Source: JAEUJM01 sp041908445 (GTDB taxonomy: Bacteria > Actinomycetota > Acidimicrobiia > Acidimicrobiales > DATDAH01). From it: a DNA stretch of 64,000 nucleotides. The first letter of the stretch is position 1; every line of letters starts with the position of its first letter. The notes under the pieces are model-generated. The model was not told where the DNA came from. It ran no database searches and saw only the letters and a program-made list of their open reading frames with translations. The stretch is from positions 67,333-131,332 of the forward strand of contig JAYRFK010000065.1 of assembly GCA_041908445.1 (NCBI GenBank), written 5' to 3'. Positions 17,416 to 25,312 of the stretch are shown in pieces. Position numbers and translations under genes: made by a program.

Positions 17416-18564
17416 GTGCGGCACCACCGGGCGGCGGTCGTGCTGGTCGTCGCCGCGCTGGCCGCCTCGGCCGCCGGCTGTGCGAGCGGCGCCGGCGACG
17501 GGGCGGTCGCCGGCGCGGCCACGAGCACCACCGCGCCGGCCTTCGCGGTCACGACGTCGGCCCCGGACACCGCCGCCGAGGCCGTCGCCGACCTGGTCAC
17601 GGCGGAGGGCGCGCCGGACGAGCCGGGGTGCGCGGTCGGGGTGGCGCAGGCGGGCACGCCGATCTTCCGCGGCGGCTACGGCGTCGCCGACCTGGCGACC
17701 GGCGAGCCGATCGGCCCGACCACGACGTTCGACATCGCCTCGGTCTCGAAGCAGTTCACCGCCGCCGCGGTCCTCTTGCTCGCCGACCGGGGCGACCTCG
17801 CCCTCGACGACCCGGTGCGTCGCCACGTCCCCGAGCTGCCGGCGGCCGACGCCGCCGTGACCCTCGAACAGCTCCTGCACCACACCGGCGGGCTGCCGGA
17901 GTACACCGAGCTCCTCGGTGAGGAGTACGACGACACCGACGTCACCACCACGGCCCAGGCGCTCGACGCCGTGGCCGCCGCGGGCGGGCCGGTGTTCACC
18001 CCCGGCTCCGAGTTCGAGTACTCGAACACGGGCTACTTCCTGCTCGGGCTGGTGGTCGCCCGGGTCGCGGGCGTCTCGCTCGGGACGTTCGTCGAGCGCG
18101 AGCTCTTCGAGCCCCTCGGGATGGACGCCTCCGTCGTCCGCGACGACGCCGACCTCGACGTGCCCGAGGGTGCCGAGGGCTACCTCGTGACGGGGGACGG
18201 CGGGTTCGAGCCCGACACCACGAACTGGGAGCAGGTCGGCGACGGCGCGGTCTGGACCAGCGTCGACGACCTGCTCCGCTGGGCCGACAACCTGACCACC
18301 TTCGCGGTCGGGGGAGCGGCGCTGCGGGCGGGGATGCTCACGCCCGGCCCGCGGCCCGACGACGAGGAGGGCCTCGGCTACGGCGGCGGGCTGAGCCTGG
18401 GCGGCGGCTTCATCGAGCACTCCGGCGCCTGGGCGGGCTTCCTCTCGGAGCTCGTCGTCGTGCCGGCCACCGACACCGCCGTGGTCGTGCTGTGCAACCG
18501 GGACGACGCCTATCCGTACGACCTCGCGATCGAGGTGCTCGACGTCCTCGACGCCGGCCCGTAG
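17416..18564 (+). CDS. Lipoprotein serine hydrolase (class C beta-lactamase / D-alanyl carboxypeptidase family)
   Basis: 382 residues. The signal peptide ends in a lipobox-like AASAAGC (Cys near residue 23), so it is probably anchored to the outer face of the membrane. The catalytic motifs of the beta-lactamase/transpeptidase-like family are intact: SVSK (SxxK), YSN (YxN) and HSG in place of KTG. LLHHTGGLPEY and EYSNTGYFLLGLVVARVAG are typical. Members act as esterases, peptidases or penicillin-binding-like enzymes; the substrate is open. GTG 17416 starts one base after the P450 stop. Confidence 0.85.
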   Translation: MRHHRAAVVLVVAALAASAAGCASGAGDGAVAGAATSTTAPAFAVTTSAPDTAAEAVADLVTAEGAPDEPGCAVGVAQAGTPIFRGGYGVADLATGEPIGPTTTFDIASVSKQFTAAAVLLLADRGDLALDDPVRRHVPELPAADAAVTLEQLLHHTGGLPEYTELLGEEYDDTDVTTTAQALDAVAAAGGPVFTPGSEFEYSNTGYFLLGLVVARVAGVSLGTFVERELFEPLGMDASVVRDDADLDVPEGAEGYLVTGDGGFEPDTTNWEQVGDGAVWTSVDDLLRWADNLTTFAVGGAALRAGMLTPGPRPDDEEGLGYGGGLSLGGGFIEHSGAWAGFLSELVVVPATDTAVVVLCNRDDAYPYDLAIEVLDVLDAGP

Positions 18565-18633
18565 CCGACGGGTCACCGTGGCGGCCGTGCTGGCTAGTGT
18601 CGCCTCGACCCAACGACCACCCGGGGAGCGGCC

Positions 18634-19095
18634 ATGGCGGACAGTCGAGCGGAGGCGCGGGCCCTGGGGCCCCTCGGGGCGGGGCGGGCCATGGCCGAGG
18701 GGGTCGTCCACCAGATCGTCAACGGCGTCGTGCGCGAGCCCGATGTCGACGCGATCGTGGGCCAGGTCGACATCGACGCGCTGCTCGAGCGCATCGACAT
18801 CGACGCCATCGTCCAGCGGGTCGACATCGGGGCCATCCTCGACCAGGTCGACATCGACGCCATCGTCAAGCGCGTCGACCTCCAGGCCCTCGTCGCCGAC
18901 CTCGGCATCGAGGACATCGTGCGGCAGTCGACCGGTGTGCTCGCCAGCGACTCGGTCAAGCTCGTGCGGGTGCGCACCATGAACGGCGACGTGCTGCTCG
19001 GACGCTTCATCGACCGCCTCCTGCACCGTCCGTCGCGGTACCCGGAGCTGGCGAACGCTCCCGTGGCGGCGGTCGCTGCCGAGGCGGCGTCGTGA
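18634..19095 (+). CDS. Tandem nonapeptide-repeat protein coupled to RDD protein
   Basis: 153 residues. Residues 37-99 are seven consecutive 9-residue units of the form D-[IV]-D-A-[IL]-[VL]-x-x-[VI], for example DIDALLERI, DIDAIVQRV and DIDAIVKRV. A short C-terminal part contains RVRTMNGDVLLGRFIDRLLHRPSRYPEL. There is no signal peptide or membrane segment. It overlaps the RDD membrane-protein gene by 4 bases (GTGA), so both are made together and probably interact. Similar repeats occur next to or fused to RDD proteins in other actinobacteria (recalled, not searched). Function unknown. Confidence 0.75.
   Translation: MADSRAEARALGPLGAGRAMAEGVVHQIVNGVVREPDVDAIVGQVDIDALLERIDIDAIVQRVDIGAILDQVDIDAIVKRVDLQALVADLGIEDIVRQSTGVLASDSVKLVRVRTMNGDVLLGRFIDRLLHRPSRYPELANAPVAAVAAEAAS
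18742..18930 (+). repeat. Seven tandem 27-bp coding repeats
   Basis: Seven in-register 27-base units encode the nonapeptide repeats of the gene at 18634-19095. Units 2-5 are the most alike; the first and the last two are degenerate. Confidence 0.8.
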
Positions 19096-19562
19096 GCGTC
19101 GTCGCCGCCCCCGAGATCTCCCCCCGCCACGGCCAGCCCGCCGGCATCGTGTCCCGCGGTGCGGCCGCGCTCGTGGACTTCGGCATCGTCTGGGTCATCA
19201 GCGGGGCCATCACCCTCAGCCTCAACCTGGTCAAGTCGGTGCTCGGCACGGACGCCACCACCGACCTCGGGGCCGTCGGCGCGCTGCTCGCCGGTGCCGC
19301 GCTCCTGTTCACCTACCTGTCCCTGTGCTGGATCGTGGGCGGCCGCACCATCGGCCAGCTCCTGCTCGGCCTGCGGGTGCGGCGCGTGGGCGGCGAGCGC
19401 ATCGGCTTCTTCCAGGCCATCGCGCGCGGGTGGATGGCGACCTACCTGCTGGCGCTGCTGTTCTGGTCGGTGGTGTCGCGCCGCAGCGCCGCGGTGTGGG
19501 ACGTCGTCCTGCGCACCGAGGTCGTCTACGACTGGACCAAGGCCGAGCCCCACCCGAAGTAG
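19092..19562 (+). CDS. RDD family membrane protein
   Basis: 156 residues with the RDD-family layout: GIVSRGAAALVDFGIVWVISGAI (the conserved Arg then Asp in the first helix), a second helix ALLAGAALLFTYLSLCWIVGG, the signature GRTIGQLLLGLRVRRVGG, and a third helix ATYLLALLFWSVV. Family members are implicated in transport or Na+/H+ exchange, but most are uncharacterised. GTG 19092 overlaps the stop of the repeat-protein gene. Confidence 0.88.
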   Translation: MSVVAAPEISPRHGQPAGIVSRGAAALVDFGIVWVISGAITLSLNLVKSVLGTDATTDLGAVGALLAGAALLFTYLSLCWIVGGRTIGQLLLGLRVRRVGGERIGFFQAIARGWMATYLLALLFWSVVSRRSAAVWDVVLRTEVVYDWTKAEPHPK

Positions 19563-19585
19563 GCGGACGGGGTAAGGAGGCGGCC

Positions 19586-20506
19586 ATGAAGTGGAAGCCG
19601 GGCACCCGCAGCGACGACCTCCGCGACCAGCGGGCCAGCACCGGGGGCCGCCGCGCGGGTGGCCTCGGCGGGCTCCCGATCCCGACGGGCAAGGGCGGCC
19701 TGGTCGTGCTCGCCATCGTGGTCCTGGTCAGCCTGCTCGGGGGCGGCAGCCTCCTGGGTGGCGGCGGGGGAGGGGGTGGCTCCTCGAGCACCGGCGGGAT
19801 CGACATCACCGACATCCTCGGCGGTGCGCCGGCCGCCTCCTCGGGCGCGGGTGACGCGGTGCCCGGCGCCCCCGACCCCGAAGCGGAGCTGGTCGACTTC
19901 GCGTCCTACGTACTCGACGACGTGAACGCGACGTGGGCCGGCATCTTCGACGGCGCCGGCCGGCAGTACACCGATGCCGAGCTGGTGCTGTTCCGCGACG
20001 GCGTGGACACCGGCTGCGGCAACGCCACGTCGGCGGTCGGCCCCTTCTACTGCCCGCCCGACCGCACCGCGTACCTCGACCTGGGGTTCTTCCGCGACCT
20101 GAACGACCGCTTCGACGCCCCCGGTGACTTCGCCCAGGCCTACGTGATCGCCCACGAGCTCGGCCACCACGTGCAGAACCTGCTCGGCATCAGCGACGAC
20201 GTGAGCCGCGCCCAGGACGCCGACCCCGACCAGGCCAACGCGCTGTCGGTGCGCATGGAGCTCCAGGCCGACTGCTTCGCCGGCGTCTGGGGTCACTCGG
20301 TCTACAACCGGGGCGTGCTCGAGGACGGCGACCTCCAGGAGGGCCTCACGGCCGCGGCCGCGGTCGGCGACGACCGCATCCAGGCGTCGGCCGGCGTCGA
20401 CGTCGACCCCGAGACCTGGACCCACGGCTCCGCCGAGCAGCGCCAGGAGTGGTTCAACCGGGGCTTCGACTCCGGCGACCTGAACGCCTGCGACACGTTC
20501 TCCTAG
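19586..20506 (+). CDS. Neutral zinc metallopeptidase, YpfJ family
   Basis: 306 residues. A single membrane anchor (GGLVVLAIVVLVSLLGGGSLL, residues ~37-57) is followed by a Gly/Ser linker and an extracytoplasmic catalytic domain. The zinc site HELGHH (residues 189-194) and conserved CGNATSAVGPFYCPPD with two Cys are present, as are MELQADCFAG (third ligand Glu) and GSAEQRQEWFNRGF. The start is decided by a strong Shine-Dalgarno, AAGGAGG, 5 bases before ATG 19586, unlike the many leaderless genes here. It overlaps the convergent M20 gene by 4 bases. Confidence 0.9.
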   Translation: MKWKPGTRSDDLRDQRASTGGRRAGGLGGLPIPTGKGGLVVLAIVVLVSLLGGGSLLGGGGGGGGSSSTGGIDITDILGGAPAASSGAGDAVPGAPDPEAELVDFASYVLDDVNATWAGIFDGAGRQYTDAELVLFRDGVDTGCGNATSAVGPFYCPPDRTAYLDLGFFRDLNDRFDAPGDFAQAYVIAHELGHHVQNLLGISDDVSRAQDADPDQANALSVRMELQADCFAGVWGHSVYNRGVLEDGDLQEGLTAAAAVGDDRIQASAGVDVDPETWTHGSAEQRQEWFNRGFDSGDLNACDTFS

Positions 20507-21951
20507 CGGTCGCGCCCTGCGTGGCGGTCGAGGATGTGGGCGACGGCGGCGGTGAGGCCGCGGGCCATGCCGAGGTCGAGGAACTCGTTGGGGCCGTGGG
20601 CGTTGGACCCGGGGCCGAGCACGCCGAGCACGAGGAACTGCGCCGCGGGGAAGCGCTCGCCCAGCATGGCCATGAACGGGATGGTGCCGCCCTCGCCCAT
20701 GGCCGCCGCCGGCGCCCCGAACGCGTCCTGTGACGCGGCCTCGACCGCGTCGGCGAGCCACGGGGCGGTGGCGGGCGCGTTCCAGCCCGTGGCGGCCCAG
20801 TCGCCGGTGACCGTGACGGTGGCACCGTAGGGCGGGTCGGTGGTCATCGCCGCGGTGGCCGCGGCGAGGGCGGCGTGGGCGTCGCAGGTCGGGGGCAGCC
20901 GCACCGAGACGTTCAGCGCGGTGCGCGGCCGCAGCACGTTGCCGGCGTCCTCGATCGAGGGCAGCCCGTCGGCGCCGATGATCTCCACCGCGGGGCGCCA
21001 GGTGGCGTTGAGGAGCAGCTGGTCCCCCGAGCCCTCGACCGGGTGGGCCCCGTCGAGGAACGGGAACCGGGCCCACACCGCGTCGCCGAGCACCTCGGCG
21101 GCGGCGCCCGCCTGGGCCACCCGCTCGTCCGGGATGTCGACGTGGAAGGCGGGCAGGAGCACCTCGCCGGTGGTCGGGTCCTCGAGGCGGGAGAGCAGCT
21201 CGCGGGCGATGCGGAAGGTCGAGGGCACGATGCCGCTCGCCCCGGAGTGCACGCCTTCGCGCAGGAGCTCGACCGAGAGGGTGAAGCCGGCCAGGCCGCG
21301 CAGCGAGGTCGTGGTCCAGAGCCGGTCGTAGGTGCCGCACCCGGAGTCGAGGCACACGACCAGGCTGACCGAGCCGAGGCGGTCGCCGAGGGCCTCGACG
21401 TGGGCCTCGAGGTCGGGGCTGCCGCTCTCCTCCGACGCCTCGATGAGCACGAGGCAGCGGCGGTGCGCGCCGCCGTGGCGCTGCACCGCCTCGATCGCCG
21501 TGAGCGCGGCGAAGATCGAGTAGCCGTCGTCGGCACCGCCGCGCCCGTAGAGGCGGTCGCCGTCGAGGACGGGCGTCCAGGGGCCGAGACCGGCGCGCCA
21601 GCCGACCATGGGCGGCTGCTTGTCGAGGTGGCCGTAGAGCAGGACGGTGTCGGGCGCCTCGCCGTCGTCCCCGGCGCCGGCCGCGTCGTCGTGGGCGGGC
21701 ACCTCCAGCACGATCACCGGCGTGCGGCCGGGCAGGGTCGCCACCTCGACGGTGAGGCCCTCGATCTCCCGGGCGCGGGCCCACTGCTCCAGCAGCGCCA
21801 CCGCCTCGGCCATGTGCCCGTGGGCCTCCCACGCCGGATCGAACCCCGGCGAGACGTTGGGGATGGCGATGTAGTCGTGCAGGAGGGGGACGAGCTCGCG
21901 GTCCCAGCGGTCGTTCACGAAGGCGGTGGTCTCGGCGGCGGGCAGGGGCAT
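20503..21951 (-). CDS. M20 family metallopeptidase (dipeptidase-like)
   Basis: 482-residue two-zinc exopeptidase. Ligand motifs are YGHLDKQP (His, Asp), GRGGADDGY (bridging Asp), EASEESGS (catalytic Glu plus ligand Glu), CLDSG and the C-terminal HGPNEFLDLG (His). The dimerisation domain (LREGVHSGASG) is intact. The M20 group containing cytosol dipeptidases is the best fit. ATG 21951 gives a standard N-terminus; the longer upstream frame is Arg/Gly-rich and overlaps the divergent small gene. It converges with the zinc peptidase with a 4-base overlap. Confidence 0.9.
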   Translation of the reverse strand: MPLPAAETTAFVNDRWDRELVPLLHDYIAIPNVSPGFDPAWEAHGHMAEAVALLEQWARAREIEGLTVEVATLPGRTPVIVLEVPAHDDAAGAGDDGEAPDTVLLYGHLDKQPPMVGWRAGLGPWTPVLDGDRLYGRGGADDGYSIFAALTAIEAVQRHGGAHRRCLVLIEASEESGSPDLEAHVEALGDRLGSVSLVVCLDSGCGTYDRLWTTTSLRGLAGFTLSVELLREGVHSGASGIVPSTFRIARELLSRLEDPTTGEVLLPAFHVDIPDERVAQAGAAAEVLGDAVWARFPFLDGAHPVEGSGDQLLLNATWRPAVEIIGADGLPSIEDAGNVLRPRTALNVSVRLPPTCDAHAALAAATAAMTTDPPYGATVTVTGDWAATGWNAPATAPWLADAVEAASQDAFGAPAAAMGEGGTIPFMAMLGERFPAAQFLVLGVLGPGSNAHGPNEFLDLGMARGLTAAVAHILDRHAGRDR

Positions 21952-22041
21952 GGCCCCAGCCTGCCCGATCGGGCGCCGGTCCCCGTTCAACGCGGGGGAC
22001 CCGGCGGCCGATAGGTACAACGACCCAGAGGAGGCCGCCGC

Positions 22042-22449
22042 ATGCCCATGGAGGGCACGTCCGAGGAGTACGAGAAGCTGACGCTCGCGTCGCTGAAGAA
22101 GGCCGCCTCCCCGGACTCCGATGCGACGTACCACAACAACCGCGCGGCGATCTTCTCGAGCCTCGCCATGGCCGCCGCCTCCGCGGAGATGGCCGAGGCC
22201 ATCAAGCACCTCTCGGGCCTGCCCAGCGCCCTGGCGGGCGGCCCCACGGCGGGCGCGCCCGCTCGGGCCCCCGCCCCTGCACCGGCGCCCGAGGCCCGGC
22301 GACCGGGCCCGCCGAGCGGCCCCGAGCCCGAAGCGGCGCCCGAGCACCGGGCGGCGCCGCCACCCGCCGAGGGGCCGGTCGACCCCGAGTCGCGGGGCCT
22401 CCCCAGCCCGAGCCCGGTCATCGAGCTGTTCAAGAGCGAGTCCGGCTGA
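22042..22449 (+). CDS. Small hypothetical protein with disordered Pro/Ala tail
   Basis: 135 residues. Residues ~1-65 look folded and mostly helical (SEEYEKLTLASLKKAASPDSDATYHNNRAAIFSSLAMAAASAEMAEAIKHLSGL). Residues 66-135 are Pro/Ala/Glu-rich and probably disordered, ending in a short hydrophobic-acidic patch VIELFKSESG. A GAGGAGG Shine-Dalgarno sits about 7 bases before ATG 22042. I do not recognise a family. It stands alone in front of the SGNH gene with a 26-base gap. Confidence 0.6.
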   Translation: MPMEGTSEEYEKLTLASLKKAASPDSDATYHNNRAAIFSSLAMAAASAEMAEAIKHLSGLPSALAGGPTAGAPARAPAPAPAPEARRPGPPSGPEPEAAPEHRAAPPPAEGPVDPESRGLPSPSPVIELFKSESG

Positions 22450-22463
22450 GCGCCGCGGCGAGG

Positions 22464-22469
22464 TAGGAA
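22464..22469 (+). promoter_or_regulatory. Possible -10 box of SGNH hydrolase gene
   Basis: TAGGAA ends 6 bases before GTG 22476. The overlapping AAGGGGG could alternatively act as a Shine-Dalgarno, so this one is ambiguous. Confidence 0.35.
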
Positions 22470-22475
22470 GGGGGC

Positions 22476-23198
22476 GTGGCACCGACCGTCCGACCCCGCA
22501 ACCGGGCCCGCACCGTGGTGTGCGTGCTCGTGGTGCTGCTCTTCGTCGGCATCCTCGGGACCAAGCTCGTGCTCGAGTCCCGCGAGACCGTGCTGCTCGC
22601 CGGCGATTCGATCCTGCGCCAGACCGGCCCCGCCCTCGACGACTCGTTCGGTTGGCGGTACGTGATCGAGAACGAGGCGGTCAACAACTCGGGCCTGTTG
22701 ACACCGGGCTTCGTGGACTGGGTCGACCGCCTCGACCGCCTCGTGCAGGAGGAGCACCCCGACAAGGTCGTGCTGCTCTTCATCGGCAACTACACCGACA
22801 CCGACTACTGGGTCGACAGCGCCGGCAACCCGGTGATGAAGAACACCCCGGAGTTCTTCCAGGCCTGGGGCGAGCAGGCCGAGCGGCTGATGCAGGTGCT
22901 CGACGGCTCGGGCGCGGACGTCTACTGGGTGCTGCCGCCGCCCGAGTACACCGAGGTCAACCAGATCACCACCGAGGGCCTGCGGCGGGAGTACGAGGCG
23001 CTCGCCGAGCGGTGGCCCGACGTCCACCTGATCGACGCCAACGACGCCCTCGCCGGCCCCGACGGCGAGTACCTGGCGTCGATCACGAACCGCCACGGCG
23101 AGGTCGTCCCCCTCCGGGTGCCCGACACCGTCCACCTCACCGAGGCCGGCCAGCGCCGCCTCGCCCGCACGATCCACCGGGCTCTCGTCGACGACTGA
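22476..23198 (+). CDS. Membrane-anchored SGNH/GDSL-type hydrolase
   Basis: 240 residues. An N-terminal membrane anchor (TVVCVLVVLLFVGILGTKLVL, residues ~10-30) places the catalytic domain outside. The SGNH blocks are LLAGDSILRQ (Ser), FIGNYTD (Asn) and DTVHLTEAG (Asp, His). Such enzymes are esterases or O-acetyl transferases/esterases acting on cell-envelope sugars or lipids; the substrate cannot be told. The gene is probably monocistronic. Confidence 0.85.
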   Translation: MAPTVRPRNRARTVVCVLVVLLFVGILGTKLVLESRETVLLAGDSILRQTGPALDDSFGWRYVIENEAVNNSGLLTPGFVDWVDRLDRLVQEEHPDKVVLLFIGNYTDTDYWVDSAGNPVMKNTPEFFQAWGEQAERLMQVLDGSGADVYWVLPPPEYTEVNQITTEGLRREYEALAERWPDVHLIDANDALAGPDGEYLASITNRHGEVVPLRVPDTVHLTEAGQRRLARTIHRALVDD

Positions 23199-23223
23199 CC
23201 AAGCGCGGACGGGTCGCCTGGGT

Positions 23224-23229
23224 CACACT
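23224..23229 (+). promoter_or_regulatory. -10 box of leaderless DJ-1/PfpI gene
   Basis: CACACT ends 6 bases before GTG 23236. The same hexamer and gap precede the CoA-transferase gene at 6395. Confidence 0.5.
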
Positions 23230-23235
23230 GGTCGG

Positions 23236-23901
23236 GTGGACGTGGCCGTGCTGGTCTACGACGGGGTGAGCGGGGCGGAGGCGGTCGCCCCGCACGAGGT
23301 CTTCCGGCGGGCGACGGGCGTCGACGCCCACTTCGTCGGCGAGGGTCGTGGCCCGTGCGTCACCCAGGGCCGCCCCGGCCTCCTCGTCGCCGACCGGACC
23401 CTCGCCGAACTGCCCGCGCCCGACGTGCTCGTCGTGCCCGGCGGCCTCGGCGCGCACCGGGTGGCCGAGCAGCCGGAGCTGCGGGCCTGGGTCGCCGCCG
23501 CCCACCGCACCAGCCAGTGGACGGCCGCGGTCTCCACCGGGTCGCTGCTGCTCGGCGCCGCCGGCGTGCTCGACGGCGTGGACGCCACCGGCCACTGGCT
23601 CGCCCTCGACGAGCTCGCCGGGCACGGCGCCACGCCGGTCGCCGAGCGCCTGGTCGTGCGGGGGCGCATCGCCACGGCGTCGGGTGCGGCCAGCGCCCAC
23701 GACCTCGCCTTGGCGGTGCTCGACCGGTGCTGTGGCCCCGACGTCGCCGCCGCGGTGCGGCGCTCGTTCACCCCGGGGGGCGACGACGACGCCGGGCGCC
23801 GGCCCTTCACCCGGCTCGGCCGGTGGGCCCACCAGGGCCGCTACGTGGCGGAGGACACGGCGACGACCGAGCGGCGCCGCCGCCGGCGCACCCGCGCCTG
23901 A
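23236..23901 (+). CDS. DJ-1/PfpI family protein with serine in place of the usual cysteine
   Basis: 221-residue class I glutamine-amidotransferase-like fold of the type in isonitrile hydratases and AraC-type regulators. Strands and loops match: VAVLVYDGVSGAEAVAPHEVF, VLVVPGGLGAH, TAAVSTGSLLLGAAGVLDG. At the nucleophile elbow the usual Cys-Thr-Gly-Ser is Ser-Thr-Gly-Ser, so the reactive Cys is replaced. A basic C-terminal tail (RRRRRRTRA) follows, without a DNA-binding domain. It may be a non-catalytic or serine-using variant. Confidence 0.83.
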   Translation: MDVAVLVYDGVSGAEAVAPHEVFRRATGVDAHFVGEGRGPCVTQGRPGLLVADRTLAELPAPDVLVVPGGLGAHRVAEQPELRAWVAAAHRTSQWTAAVSTGSLLLGAAGVLDGVDATGHWLALDELAGHGATPVAERLVVRGRIATASGAASAHDLALAVLDRCCGPDVAAAVRRSFTPGGDDDAGRRPFTRLGRWAHQGRYVAEDTATTERRRRRRTRA

Positions 23902-23925
23902 TCGGGCCGGGGCCCGCCGGCGCGG

Positions 23926-25266
23926 TCAGGCGTCCTCGTCGTCGTCGTCGTCCTGACCGAGCGCGGCCAGCGCCTCGTCGTAGCGGCGGCGGATGTCGGC
24001 CAGGTCGCCGCCGGTCTGGATGTCGCGCACCGCGCCCTCCCAGATCATGTCGGCCTGCGACCGCAGGGCCCAGCGTTGCTCCTCGGTGCGCATCTGCGGG
24101 CCGAGCAGGGTCACCGACTCCAACAGCCGGATGAGCACGGCGGGGTTGTCGCTGCCCGCCTGGCGGATCTTGTCGAAGGCGCTGTCGGTGACGTCGGCGA
24201 AGCTCAGGTACCGGTCGATGACCCGGATGGTGCCGGCCGCGTCCCGATGCGCGCGCTGGGGGAGCGGGTCCTCGGACAGGCGCAGCAGCGCCCCGGCGAG
24301 CCAGTTGACGCAGGTGAGCCCCGTGAAGGTGTCGTTGATGGCCGGCGACAGGGCCCGCAGCGCGATCTCGACGAGCTGGTCGACGGCGAAGCGCAGGTCC
24401 TGCTCGACGGTGCGCTGCGCACCGATGACGAGGCCGGCGTTCACCCGGTCGGGCGACGGGCGGCGGCCGTCCGGGCCCGGCACCACCTTGGCGACGGGCG
24501 AGCCCGCGAGCACGAACTGCCCCGGTCGCACCGTCAGCTGCAGGGTCGCGTCAGCGGCGGCGGCGCCGGCGACCAGCTCGTCGTGCTCGACCCGCTTGAC
24601 GTAGCCGCTGTGGGCTGCGGTCACCACCGTGCCGGCCTCGTCGATCCGGGCGATCAGCGCGTCGACCTCGGACGGGTCCCCGTCGCCCACGAGCTCGCCC
24701 ATGGCCGCGAGCTCGTCGAGGGCCTCGTCGAGCTGGGCGGTGATGCGGTTGACGACGGTGGCCGGCTGGATCGACACGGCGGTGGCGTGCAGGTACCAGA
24801 CGAGGGCGACGGCGTCGACCATGGCGGCGAAGACCGCGATGGCCGCGGCCAGGCGCGGGACGAAGTCGATGCCGTCGCCGTCGTGTACGGCCATGAGCAC
24901 GATCAGGCTGTAGACGAACGTGCCCACGTAGAGGCCGATCGTGATCTTGGGCGCCCTGGTGGCCAGGAACGTGCGGATCAGGCGGGGGCCGAACTGGGTC
25001 GACGCCACGGTCAGGGTCACGAGCGTGAGCGACGCGACCAGGGCCACGACCGTGATCGAGGCGCCGGCGATCGCGGCCATGAGGTTCCGCACGTCCGCCG
25101 CGCTGCCGGGGTCGAGCAGGACCGGGAACCGGTCCTCGGCGAGGAGGCGGTCGTCGACGGCGAGGGCCGCGAGGGCCAGCGCCACGAAGCCGGTGATGAT
25201 CACCGACGGGATGAGCCACAGCGACGTGCGCAGCTCGTAGCGCCGGTGGCGGTACCAGCGGATCAC
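23926..25266 (-). CDS. DUF2254 family membrane protein
   Basis: 446 residues. Four predicted N-terminal membrane segments (SLWLIPSVIITGFVALALAAL, IAGASITVVALVASLTLVTLTV, ITIGLYVGTFVYSLIVLMAV, LAAAIAVFAAMVDAVALVWYL) are followed by a soluble C-terminal domain with LRFAVDQLVEIALRALSPAINDTFTGLTCVNWL, the most conserved DUF2254 stretch. Function unknown. The C-terminus is an acidic run. It lies 46 bases after the glutamine-synthetase-like gene on the same strand, so it may be the last gene of an SDR/ligase/DUF2254 unit. Confidence 0.87.
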   Translation of the reverse strand: MIRWYRHRRYELRTSLWLIPSVIITGFVALALAALAVDDRLLAEDRFPVLLDPGSAADVRNLMAAIAGASITVVALVASLTLVTLTVASTQFGPRLIRTFLATRAPKITIGLYVGTFVYSLIVLMAVHDGDGIDFVPRLAAAIAVFAAMVDAVALVWYLHATAVSIQPATVVNRITAQLDEALDELAAMGELVGDGDPSEVDALIARIDEAGTVVTAAHSGYVKRVEHDELVAGAAAADATLQLTVRPGQFVLAGSPVAKVVPGPDGRRPSPDRVNAGLVIGAQRTVEQDLRFAVDQLVEIALRALSPAINDTFTGLTCVNWLAGALLRLSEDPLPQRAHRDAAGTIRVIDRYLSFADVTDSAFDKIRQAGSDNPAVLIRLLESVTLLGPQMRTEEQRWALRSQADMIWEGAVRDIQTGGDLADIRRRYDEALAALGQDDDDDEDA

Positions 25267-25312
25267 GGCCGGGCCGGGTCGGTGCGGGGCGGGGGGACGG
25301 TGGGCAGGACGC

